Positions 1-5,900 of a stretch of DNA of 6,031 bases are shown piece after piece. Position numbers and translations under genes: made by a program. This stretch comes from CAYTOJ01 sp964439415. GTDB taxonomy: Bacteria; Pseudomonadota; Alphaproteobacteria; Rickettsiales; CAZAGG01. A model generated the notes under the pieces. It was not told the DNA's origin and did no database searches. It saw only the letters and a list, made by a program, of their open reading frames with translations. The DNA is taken from positions 1 through 6,031 of the forward strand of contig CAYTOJ010000114.1 of the NCBI GenBank assembly GCA_964439415.1. The letters run 5' to 3'. How positions within the stretch are numbered: position 1 is the stretch's first letter; every line of letters begins with the position of its first letter.

Positions 1-363
1 TCGCTAATGCTAAAATTCAACATAATTATACAACTTCAAAACATAGTTGATATATCTTCCAGTTGGTTCTGTCCATGGCCAGTTTCCATGAGCCTGCGCT
101 AACACCAATCAGATTGACCAGAAACACAACCAGTTCACGCTGCGGAATTTGAACCTCAAGAATAAAACGTTGCAGACGGCGGTAGAAGGATGAACTCAGC
201 GCATTGCCGCGATAAACTTCGCACAGTTTATACAGGTTCACCGTGCCAAGATGCAGCATGCCGCAGATAAGCTCACTCAAACACTTAGCTCTTGATAAAT
301 GCAGAGAAAAATATGATTGTAACAGCCGAGGGGGAAAAAGTGACAGACACGCTTATGCTCCAT
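1..363 (-). pseudogene. Decayed IS4-superfamily DDE transposase, N-terminal part
   Basis: The minus strand encodes a piece that reads like the N-terminus of an IS4-type DDE transposase. It has the segment LSSSFYRRLQRFI followed by WKLAMDRTNWK; the Asp of the DRTNWK motif is normally the first catalytic acidic residue of this family. The longest clean stretch is 26-280 from a TTG codon, but the same frame stays open upstream to about 352 and keeps transposase-like sequence (SLHLSRAKCLSELICGML). A natural ATG with the start MEHKRV lies at 361-363 in another frame, which implies a frameshift near 345-350. After NWK the frame hits a TAA at 26-28 and a TGA at 17-19. The residues after those stops (ILALA, 2-16) again fit the family, whose sequence after NWK often reads like INILxLA. 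The gene is therefore broken in at least two places and continues past the left edge. No terminal inverted repeat can be seen. Family assignment rests on motif memory, not on a search. Confidence 0.75.
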
Positions 364-465
364 CTTTGTGTGAAAAAAAACGGACATAATTCATAAGTCG
401 CAATATCTTAAATTTTAGTAAACATATAGACAATATATTCAAGATACTCTTCCATATGTCTTTGG

Positions 466-522
466 TATACTGCTCGCGTTTCCGATGTGCGGATTTTGTG
501 CAGCGAGTTTGCGAGCGGTATA
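466..522. repeat. Imperfect inverted repeat, 12-bp arms
   Basis: The arms tatactgctcgc (466-477) and gcgagcggtata (511-522) are reverse complements apart from one position that forms a G-T/G-U wobble. They are separated by 33 bases. The element lies in the non-coding stretch between the transposase remnant and the asmA-like gene. No T-run follows either side, so it does not look like an intrinsic terminator. It may be a remnant of a palindromic repeat family or a mobile-element end; only a genome-wide copy count would tell. Confidence 0.5.
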
Positions 523-567
523 GACGCGGATTCGGCTGGATTGGCGGCCATGCGCAAAATATAAAAA

Positions 568-604
568 ATATACCTGTCGCACTCTTGAAGTGCGACAGGT
601 ATAT
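568..604 (-). terminator. Strong hairpin, terminator-like on the minus strand (or operator dyad)
   Basis: Bases 568-583 and 589-604 form a perfect 16-bp stem with a 5-base loop; the core of the arms is tacctgtcgcac and gtgcgacaggta. Read on the minus strand, the stem is followed at once by tattttttatatttt, the usual form of a Rho-independent terminator. Read on the plus strand, the tail is not T-rich. No minus-strand gene ends just before it, because the neighbouring asmA-like gene is on the plus strand. It could stop antisense transcription coming back through asmA, be a relic of a lost gene, or act as a protein-binding dyad. The last reading is possible because its right arm overlaps the TATAAT hexamer at 602-607. 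The structure is certain; its role is inference. Confidence 0.6.
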
Positions 605-607
605 AAT
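602..607 (+). promoter_or_regulatory. Possible -10 element of the asmA-like gene
   Basis: A consensus TATAAT lies 23 bases upstream of the ATG at 631, so a start point near 614 would leave a short leader containing the AGGAA at 616-620. No matching -35 hexamer is found 16-18 bases upstream, where the sequence belongs to the hairpin arm and loop. If this is a real promoter it may depend on an activator or be blocked by a protein on the dyad. AT-rich context makes a chance match likely. Confidence 0.3.
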
Positions 608-630
608 AGATATTCAGGAATAAAAGCCAA

Positions 631-3315
631 ATGGCAAAACCGCTGAAAATAAGACTGCCGTCAAAGAAAGTGCTTATAACCATAAGCATTATATCGGTTA
701 TGCTGATGCTTATGCCTGTACTGGCTGGATTTTTTATAAACGAGCAGAAAATAGCTGCGGATGTGGTGCAGGCTATTGAGAACGGCACTGGCAGAAAAAC
801 AGTTGCACGGGGAATGACAAGTTTTAAGTTCTTTCCTTATCCATCAGTAGTTATCAAACAATTATATGTAGAGAATAGCCGGGAGGGGATTTCAAACTAC
901 CTGTTTAAAGCTGATAAGCTGATAGTGGAAATGGGGTTTGGTGGGTTATTTAAAGGTGTGCAGGGGGTAACAGTCATAAAGCTGCAAAACGCTGAGCTTA
1001 AACTAGAAAAGTTCAGGGGCAATGTATATAATACTCAAGGGAAAACGCTGGACTGGGCGCTTCGTGGATTTTCAGAAAACTGGATTGATAAACGCAAAGT
1101 AAATATTTCAGTTCAGAATCTGCTGATTTCGCATTTGAATGTTGATAGCAAAAATAGCACTGACACCTTATTTCCGGCTCTTGATATGAGTTTTGGCGGG
1201 GGCGCGGCATCCTTAAATGGTAAAGCGGTGCGGGATAATCAGGAATATAGTTTCGTAGTAGCGCTTCAGAATGATGTTAAAGATACCGGAGGCTTAACGG
1301 CATCAATAACTTCCGCGAAATATAATGCTGATTTTAAGGGCAAACTTAATTTATCAACTCTCGCTGTTGCTGGCAAATTAGCAGCGGATGTTGTGACTAC
1401 AGCACCTGCAAAAGTATCGCTAACCGCCGATGCGTCTTTCAGGGATATGGCGCTTGCAGTTGACAACATAACCTTTGATGCTGATTCAGCTAAGGGCAAG
1501 GCTGATTTCAAGTATAATATTAACCAGAATGAATCATCACTGGCGGTAAAACTGGACAGGATAAGCCTGACGGCTTTTTATGATTACATTAAAAAAGAAT
1601 ATTCCGGTCTGGAGAGTAATCAGGACAGCCGCCTGCTGCTTGGCAATGTTTTCGGCGGAGTGCCACTTAGTCTGAACATAGAAGCTAAAGAAGCCATTGT
1701 TGAAGGCGGGGGCACGGTAAGTTTTACTGTGGATATTGAAAACCGGGATACGGAAATCACCATAAATCAGATTAATTTCGTACTACCAGGCGATACCAGA
1801 ATCACTACTTTCGGTTTTATCACCAAGCCTGACGACCCCGGTGCGCGCTTTGAGGGGAATATAGAGGTGAGCAGTGCATCATTTGCTGAGGTGCTGAAGT
1901 TTTTGAGAGTAGAGCATAAAACTCGTGATGCAAACCTGCTTAAAGAATTTTCCATGAACGGCAATATCAGCCTGGGTCGTAACGAGCTAAGGCTTACCGA
2001 GATGCGCATGAAGCTGGATGATATAACGGCGGTAGGGGTGACGGATATGAAGCTTGGCATTCCTTTAAAGGTGGATGCCAGGCTGAAAATCAATAAGGTT
2101 AATCTGGATTCGTATGGAGTTTTCGCGGGGGAGGATGTTAAGCCAACGCACGTTGATGCCAATCAACGGGTGGAGCTTGTTTACTCGGGGCCTTTCGCCT
2201 GGCTGAAAAATGTGAATTATGAACTGAACGGCGTTTTCAGTATCAGTGACTTAAGTGTTAACGGCAATGCGTATAAAGATTCCTTCTTTGATGGTGTATT
2301 ATCCAGAAATTCCATTAACTTAAAGGAACTCGATACCACATACGGTGACAGCAAAGCCCGTGGTAAGCTGAAAGTGGAACTTGTGGATGGCTGGCCGGAA
2401 TTCAACGCCGATCTCACATTCAGTAAATTTGACTTTGATCATTGGTTTCCGTGGGATGATGCTACAGCACAGAACTCCAGCCCGACAAAATTAGATAGCC
2501 CTGGCAAATGGTCGCTGGAGAAAATAATTTTTAAATCGTTACGGGAAATCAGGGGGGATTTTAAATTCTCCAGCCCACAGTTTAAATTCCGGGATTTCAG
2601 TCTGGCAGGGGTAATAGCCACAGGGCGCATCAGCACTGACGAGCTTATTCTGGAATCATTCAGCGGCAGGGTATTTGATGGAATGGCGCAGATGACCGGG
2701 TCTATATATACCGGTGCTATTCCCGGTTTTTCTTTATCGTTTGTTCTCTCTAACTGTGAAGTGAATGACCTGTTCATGCATTTTATGGAACTTGATACCA
2801 TATCAGGCAGGATTGGCGCATCCGGCAACATAAAAACATCCGGAACCAATGAGGCTTCCTGGGTTTCCAACCTGAATGGCAAGTTAAGCCTGGTTAGCAA
2901 CGCGCTAAAGATTCAGGGTTTTGATCTGCCTAATTTCGGGCGGCGGCTGGCCAACATAAAAACCGTGGCTGATGTGGTGAATCTATCCAAATTATCATTC
3001 GGGGATGGTGAAACCCTGTTTGACAAAACTGAGGTAGAACTGGACTTTCAGAATGGCATAGCCATACCCAGAAAAGCAGTTGCGGATGCTGGATATTTAA
3101 GAGCTTCATTTTTGGGAAAACTGGACTTTCCAGAGTGGAAAATAGACGGCACGGCATATTTTAATTTAAAAATTCCTGACGCTGAGAATATGCCAAGCAT
3201 AGGCATGATTATGAGCGGTGCAATAGACTCGCCTGCCAAAACATATGATACAAAAGCTATTGAAGCCTACATTGCCAAAAAATCCACGGAAAGTATAATC
3301 AGGAATGAGCAGTAG
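631..3315 (+). CDS. AsmA family protein (large envelope-biogenesis protein)
   Basis: This encodes 894 residues. A basic N-terminus (MAKPLKIRLPSKK) is followed by one hydrophobic segment at about residues 14-36, so the protein is expected to be anchored in the inner membrane with its bulk in the periplasm. The residues after the anchor (INEQKIAADVVQAIENGTG) resemble the start of the AsmA domain. The long middle consists of alternating beta-rich repeats. The C-terminal region at about 715-775 has the AsmA C-terminal pattern of SGRIGASGNIKTSG, then SNLNGKLSL and IQGFDLPNFG. Known AsmA-like proteins are repeating-beta-groove proteins implicated in outer-membrane assembly and in carrying phospholipid between membranes; that role is taken from the family. 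The ATG at 631 has AGGAA at 616-620, 10 bases upstream. The gene stands alone on its strand and converges with the minus-strand cluster, 21 bases away, with no hairpin terminator visible between them. Which AsmA paralog it is cannot be told here. Confidence 0.88.
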   Translation: MAKPLKIRLPSKKVLITISIISVMLMLMPVLAGFFINEQKIAADVVQAIENGTGRKTVARGMTSFKFFPYPSVVIKQLYVENSREGISNYLFKADKLIVEMGFGGLFKGVQGVTVIKLQNAELKLEKFRGNVYNTQGKTLDWALRGFSENWIDKRKVNISVQNLLISHLNVDSKNSTDTLFPALDMSFGGGAASLNGKAVRDNQEYSFVVALQNDVKDTGGLTASITSAKYNADFKGKLNLSTLAVAGKLAADVVTTAPAKVSLTADASFRDMALAVDNITFDADSAKGKADFKYNINQNESSLAVKLDRISLTAFYDYIKKEYSGLESNQDSRLLLGNVFGGVPLSLNIEAKEAIVEGGGTVSFTVDIENRDTEITINQINFVLPGDTRITTFGFITKPDDPGARFEGNIEVSSASFAEVLKFLRVEHKTRDANLLKEFSMNGNISLGRNELRLTEMRMKLDDITAVGVTDMKLGIPLKVDARLKINKVNLDSYGVFAGEDVKPTHVDANQRVELVYSGPFAWLKNVNYELNGVFSISDLSVNGNAYKDSFFDGVLSRNSINLKELDTTYGDSKARGKLKVELVDGWPEFNADLTFSKFDFDHWFPWDDATAQNSSPTKLDSPGKWSLEKIIFKSLREIRGDFKFSSPQFKFRDFSLAGVIATGRISTDELILESFSGRVFDGMAQMTGSIYTGAIPGFSLSFVLSNCEVNDLFMHFMELDTISGRIGASGNIKTSGTNEASWVSNLNGKLSLVSNALKIQGFDLPNFGRRLANIKTVADVVNLSKLSFGDGETLFDKTEVELDFQNGIAIPRKAVADAGYLRASFLGKLDFPEWKIDGTAYFNLKIPDAENMPSIGMIMSGAIDSPAKTYDTKAIEAYIAKKSTESIIRNEQ

Positions 3316-3336
3316 CAGCAGGGCTGTTCAATGATT

Positions 3337-3729
3337 TTATTTGCGCTTACTGTAAAATAAACCTTCCATAAAGCTATCGGTTACGCTGTTAACCATGTTT
3401 GGCACTGAAGGCTTTTTATGCAGGATGCGGTCAATACCATCATGCACATAACCAAAGGCACGTTTTATCATAATAACAGTCAATACAAGCAGTACCAGAA
3501 TACCGGCGACTATTACCATCCACGCCTGTCCGCTTGAATAACCGTAATCAATAAGGGCAGAATAGGAAAGCCAAGCCAGGCTTATAAGCAGTAACAGTAA
3601 CAACTGCGCGCCTAAAATCAGCAATGATGCTATTGCCGCCATGCGCGGCAGGAAACCATTAATATCCCTGGATTTCAGCGTGTAACGCTTTTCAATAAAC
3701 CCAAGCAATAATTTTCCTATAAGTGACAT
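3337..3729 (-). CDS. YqjE-like / phage-holin-family two-helix membrane protein
   Basis: The product is about 130 residues. It has a short amphipathic N-terminus (MSLIGKLLLGFIEKR), two hydrophobic segments at about 30-58 and 69-88 separated by a short polar loop, and a basic C-terminal tail. This layout, and the position directly downstream of a yqjD-like gene, match the enterobacterial yqjD-yqjE pair, whose second member is annotated as a putative Actinobacterial Holin-X/YqjE protein. Function in the family is not well defined, and 'holin' here does not imply phage lysis. I chose the ATG at 3729 because AAGG precedes it by 8 bases. A GTG at 3753 would add 8 residues and begin 3 bases after the yqjD-like stop, but has no Shine-Dalgarno. 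Similarity is by architecture and context more than by recognised motifs, so the family name is tentative. Confidence 0.6.
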   Translation of the reverse strand: MSLIGKLLLGFIEKRYTLKSRDINGFLPRMAAIASLLILGAQLLLLLLISLAWLSYSALIDYGYSSGQAWMVIVAGILVLLVLTVIMIKRAFGYVHDGIDRILHKKPSVPNMVNSVTDSFMEGLFYSKRK

Positions 3730-3756
3730 GGCGGCAACCTTACTTAAAAGCACAAT

Positions 3757-4059
3757 CTAGCGGCGGAGGATTGCGCCCAGAACAAAGCCAAGGCCAAGTG
3801 CTATAGCGCTGGAGCGCACAGGATTGCTACGAATCTCACCTGTCATTTTCTCGCCTGCAGTGCAGATTTCGCCGCCAGCCTTATCCATAAAACCACGCAC
3901 CTTGCGCCCGGCCTGATTTGCGTAATCTGACAGGTCTTCCATAACATCCCCTGCTTTGTTGTGCATATCATGTTTCGCCGAAACAGCGGCATTTTTAATA
4001 TCATTGCCTGCGGAATCCTTGGTCAGATTAGCCGCTTCTTTTGTAGTGGTAGAAAACAT
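3757..4059 (-). CDS. YqjD/ElaB-like DUF883 family membrane-anchored protein
   Basis: This is a 100-residue protein. Residues 1-76 are polar and helical, rich in Ala, Lys, Asp and Glu. A single C-terminal hydrophobic segment of about 20 residues follows (NPVRSSAIALGLGFVLGAI) and ends in two arginines. That pattern, a charged helix plus a Gly-rich tail anchor introduced by an N-P pair, is the hallmark of the DUF883 family. E. coli YqjD and ElaB of this family sit in the inner membrane and have been reported to bind ribosomes in stationary phase; that role is inferred for this protein. The ATG at 4059 has a strong AAGGAG six bases upstream (4066-4071). It lies 34 bases downstream of the ompA-like stop and is followed closely by the yqjE-like gene, so the three genes are probably one transcript. 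Confidence 0.78.
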   Translation of the reverse strand: MFSTTTKEAANLTKDSAGNDIKNAAVSAKHDMHNKAGDVMEDLSDYANQAGRKVRGFMDKAGGEICTAGEKMTGEIRSNPVRSSAIALGLGFVLGAILRR

Positions 4060-4065
4060 GTTCTT

Positions 4066-4071
4066 CTCCTT
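4066..4071 (-). promoter_or_regulatory. Ribosome-binding site of the yqjD-like gene
   Basis: On the minus strand this reads AAGGAG, six bases before the ATG at 4059. It is the best Shine-Dalgarno in the three-gene cluster, which suggests the small membrane protein is translated more strongly than its neighbours. Confidence 0.7.
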
Positions 4072-4093
4072 AGTTGGTGTTAAATTGTAAATT

Positions 4094-4720
4094 TTATGGT
4101 CGGTTTAACGCTTCAGCCATGTGCAGATAACCTATCTCAACCTCTACGCGGCGATCTTTCTGCAGGCACTCAATCAATGCCGGGCGGGACAGGGTATTCG
4201 GACATTGAGTTATTGGCGCATCCTCACCCATCCACCGCGTTTCAGTAACCTGGGTTCTGGTATACCCACGGGAGACTATATACTTCCTGACCGCCTCTGC
4301 CCGGCGCTGTGATAACTTCTCGTTATAAGAAGGCGAACCTATGCGGTCGGCAAAGCCAACTATATTAGCCTGTTTAACATCAGTCTCGGTTTTTAAGATA
4401 CCGGCCAGGCTATCCAGCTTGCGCTTGGATTCCGGTGACAAAGTTGCCTTATTAAAACCGAAGTAAACCGTGCGCTCCTCCTGGGCTATTTCCTGGCGCG
4501 GTGCAATTTCGGCCTTTTTTTCTACCGGAGCGGCTCCGCAGTCATCCACCCCAACATTCCACCTGGTGCGAACACAGTTGCCATAATTGTTTACCACAAC
4601 AACGTTAGAAGTGCTGCGGACAACATCATGAAAATTCGGCATGGAGGAAGCCCTATCAGGCATGAAAGATAAGATCATGGCAGATAATAAAACTGGCAGG
4701 CTGTTCTTCGCGTTTAACAT
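4094..4720 (-). CDS. OmpA-family peptidoglycan-binding protein, no beta-barrel
   Basis: The 208-residue product starts with a signal peptide of about 25 residues (MLNAKNSLPVLLSAMILSF, cleavage probably near the RASS segment). A short linker with a Cys pair follows (GNCVRTRW, then DDCG; Cys49 and Cys61), then an OmpA C-terminal domain from about 84 to 197. The domain shows YFGFNKATLSPESKRKL, GFADRIGSPSYNEKLSQRRA and DRRVEVEI. Asp125 and Arg140 match the residues that hold the diaminopimelate of peptidoglycan in E. coli OmpA. A second Cys pair (Cys173, Cys185) matches the disulfide of the E. coli domain. The N-terminal barrel of classical OmpA is absent, and there is no lipobox Cys, so the protein is likely a periplasmic wall-binding protein. 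The ATG at 4720 follows GGGGGA at a spacing of about 6 bases. It is the first gene of the cluster with the yqjD- and yqjE-like genes. Confidence 0.88.
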   Translation of the reverse strand: MLNAKNSLPVLLSAMILSFMPDRASSMPNFHDVVRSTSNVVVVNNYGNCVRTRWNVGVDDCGAAPVEKKAEIAPRQEIAQEERTVYFGFNKATLSPESKRKLDSLAGILKTETDVKQANIVGFADRIGSPSYNEKLSQRRAEAVRKYIVSRGYTRTQVTETRWMGEDAPITQCPNTLSRPALIECLQKDRRVEVEIGYLHMAEALNRP

Positions 4721-4917
4721 AATTTATCCCCCGTTATGGTTGGGAGCATTAAGCCAGTCATGAACTTAAGTAGCGATATTATGAAGCTACGAGAGCAATA
4801 AATATATGCTAAGTAATAATCTTTGCTGATTCTTTATAAATGCATGAACCAGCCGTATCGCATATCTCGCATGGACTGTTTTAAATTCCAAAGAATCAAA
4901 TTATGGAGGATAAACTC
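4721..4917. promoter_or_regulatory. Divergent intergenic region between ompA-like and hemerythrin genes
   Basis: These 197 bases must carry the promoters for both the minus-strand envelope cluster and the plus-strand hemerythrin gene. A TATAAA at 4835-4840 could serve the plus strand, and a CATAAT (4778-4783, minus strand) could serve the cluster. Neither has a good -35 hexamer at 16-18 bases, so exact promoters are not called. The ribosome-binding site GGAGGA at 4905-4910 belongs to the hemerythrin gene. No long hairpin or operator repeat was seen. Confidence 0.4.
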
Positions 4918-5373
4918 ATGGATATTTACGAATACCTGGAAAAAGATCACCGCGCAGTGAAAGAACTGATAGAAAAACTGCTGAGTGCTAATGACAACAA
5001 GGAAAAGCAGCGGCTATTTGATAAAATCAGGAATGAACTGTCTCTCCATGCCGACACTGAAGAAGAAACTTTCTATAAAGCCTTGCAGGAGAACGGCGGT
5101 AAACAGTTACAGAAAAAAGAAGAACATGCTGAACATGAGCATGATGAAATCCGCCAGTATCTAGCGCAGTGCGAGGGGGAAGAATTAGACAGTGAAGAAT
5201 GGCTTATAGCTTTTGGTCAGCTTAAACACGCCGTTGAGCATCATGTGGAGGAAGAGGAAGGAGAAATCTTTGAAAAATCCCGCAAGGTTATATCCGGTAA
5301 AGAAGCGGAAATTCTGGCCGAAACCATGGATTCCTTAAAGCAGCAACGCAAATCAGAACTCAATGCCGCCTGA
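4918..5373 (+). CDS. Hemerythrin HHE cation-binding domain protein
   Basis: The product is 151 acidic, helical, soluble residues. It shows the spaced metal-binding pattern of the HHE/hemerythrin family: His11 in LEKDHRAVKEL, His44 and Glu48 in LSLHADTEEE, His73/His75 in AEHEHDEI, and a late His/Glu cluster (His104, His108, His109, Glu113) in LKHAVEHHVEEEEGEIF. These predict a four-helix bundle with a di-iron centre. Family members bind O2 or NO, or take part in iron or redox stress handling; the ligand here is not known. I place the start at the ATG at 4918 because GGAGGA (4905-4910) lies 7-8 bases upstream. The ATG at 4903 would add five residues but overlaps that same Shine-Dalgarno and has none of its own. 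The gene is divergent from the ompA-like cluster and ends 19 bases from the convergent unknown gene. Confidence 0.88.
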   Translation: MDIYEYLEKDHRAVKELIEKLLSANDNKEKQRLFDKIRNELSLHADTEEETFYKALQENGGKQLQKKEEHAEHEHDEIRQYLAQCEGEELDSEEWLIAFGQLKHAVEHHVEEEEGEIFEKSRKVISGKEAEILAETMDSLKQQRKSELNAA

Positions 5374-5392
5374 ACTGGTTTTGTGCAGGTTA

Positions 5393-5773
5393 CTACTGAC
5401 GGGCGAAAATCTGCAGGATTTTTAAATCCTCAGCGCTTAAAGGTGTATCCGCCTTTTCATTATCACCGGGGGCAGCCTTACCCCTTGCCTCCTCCAGCTT
5501 TATTATAACCTGGGTGAGCTTTACAAAAGCCTCCAGCAGGTGAAAATCACCTTCACTGCTCATATCGGCCTTCAGTAATAATGAAACTTGCAGCTTATTC
5601 AGCAGCAGGGCGGCTATCTCAGCGGCTTTATCCGCTACATCACAATCTTCTTGGCTGGAAAACCGCTTTGACTTAATCTTTGTCATGCAATTGATTTTAA
5701 AGCTGATCTTTTTCCCGTGGAAGTCCTCAGAGAAAATTGTTATATGTTGAGGATTGACATAAAGGCGGATCAT
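5393..5773 (-). CDS. Hypothetical protein, unknown function
   Basis: I do not recognise this 126-residue protein. Residues 1-30 look beta-rich (MIRLYVNPQHITIF...KKISFKIN). Residues 40-95 read as two or more amphipathic Leu/Ala-rich helices. A charged, flexible stretch (ARGKAAPGDNEKADTP) then leads to a short final helix (LSAEDLKILQIFARQ). No signal peptide, membrane segment or catalytic motif is visible. The start is uncertain: neither the ATG at 5773 nor the in-frame ATG at 5686 (97 residues) has a Shine-Dalgarno. Only 20 bases separate the ATG at 5773 from the tRNA-His gene on the other strand, so a promoter for the long form would lie inside the tRNA. The plus-strand -35-like TTGACA for the tRNA (5754-5759) also lies inside its first codons. 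That it is a real gene is supported by the lack of any better frame and by a plausible, compact protein composition. Confidence 0.55.
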   Translation of the reverse strand: MIRLYVNPQHITIFSEDFHGKKISFKINCMTKIKSKRFSSQEDCDVADKAAEIAALLLNKLQVSLLLKADMSSEGDFHLLEAFVKLTQVIIKLEEARGKAAPGDNEKADTPLSAEDLKILQIFARQ

Positions 5774-5785
5774 GGCAATTAGATA
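5754..5785 (+). promoter_or_regulatory. Probable promoter of tRNA-His
   Basis: A perfect -35 hexamer TTGACA at 5754-5759 lies 34 bases before the tRNA. Downstream, TTAGAT (5779-5784) or TAGATA (5780-5785) could be the -10, with a longer than ideal spacer of 19-20 bases. Transcription would begin near the mature 5' end of the tRNA (5794). The -35 lies within the N-terminal codons of the opposite-strand unknown gene. Confidence 0.45.
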
Positions 5786-5793
5786 TGGTTCAT

Positions 5794-5870
5794 GGAGGGT
5801 ATAGCTCAGTTGGTAGAGCGCCAGGTTGTGGTCTTGGATGTCGCCGGTTCGAGCCCGGTTACTCTCCCCA
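5794..5870 (+). tRNA. tRNA-His (anticodon GTG)
   Basis: A full cloverleaf can be drawn. The 7-bp acceptor stem pairs 5795-5801 with 5860-5866, with one G-U. The D arm is GCTC-AGTTGGTA-GAGC. The anticodon stem CCAGG/CTTGG encloses the loop TTGTGGT, with the anticodon GTG at 5828-5830. The T arm has the loop TTCGAGC (5848-5854). An extra G at 5794 faces C73 at 5867, the G-1:C73 identity pair that marks tRNA-His. CCA is encoded at 5868-5870. No intron and no broken pairing were found. No clear terminator follows; the next gene on the other strand ends at 5901. Confidence 0.97.
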
Positions 5871-5900
5871 CTGTTTATAAGTATATGAGCATTGATGAAA

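Larger units (their letters stand above)
364..630. other. Intergenic region between transposase remnant and asmA-like gene
   Basis: This 267-base stretch holds no convincing gene. It contains the imperfect inverted repeat at 466-522, an A-rich tract at 559-570, the perfect hairpin at 568-604, a TATAAT hexamer at 602-607 and the ribosome-binding site of the downstream gene. A 47-codon reading frame on the minus strand (408-551) has no Shine-Dalgarno and lies just behind a terminator-like hairpin, so it was not called. Confidence 0.6.

Noticed and set aside
408..551. A 47-codon minus-strand frame (MAANPAESAS...) in the intergenic region
   Set aside because: It has no Shine-Dalgarno, begins directly behind the T-tail of a terminator-like hairpin, and its middle is the inverted repeat at 466-522.
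1767..2900. Long minus-strand open frames opposite the asmA-like gene (1767-2162 and 2439-2900)
   Set aside because: They lie fully inside a coherent 894-codon AsmA gene on the other strand and their translations are Ser/Leu-rich with no domain pattern, as expected of antisense shadows.
3337..4059. Phage lysis module, suggested by the holin-family label
   Set aside because: The upstream gene is a DUF883 protein and no endolysin, spanin or phage structural gene is nearby; the pair fits a yqjD-yqjE housekeeping locus.
4121..4312. Plus-strand 63-codon frame
   Set aside because: It lies wholly inside the ompA-like gene on the opposite strand, has no ribosome-binding site and shows no recognisable motif.
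4903..4917. Upstream ATG as the start of the hemerythrin gene
   Set aside because: This ATG overlaps the GGAGGA that is correctly spaced for the ATG at 4918, and has no Shine-Dalgarno of its own.
5794..5900. tRNA gene as an integration site for a genomic island
   Set aside because: No integrase gene and no repeat of the tRNA 3' end is present in the window, and the flanking genes look like ordinary chromosomal genes.
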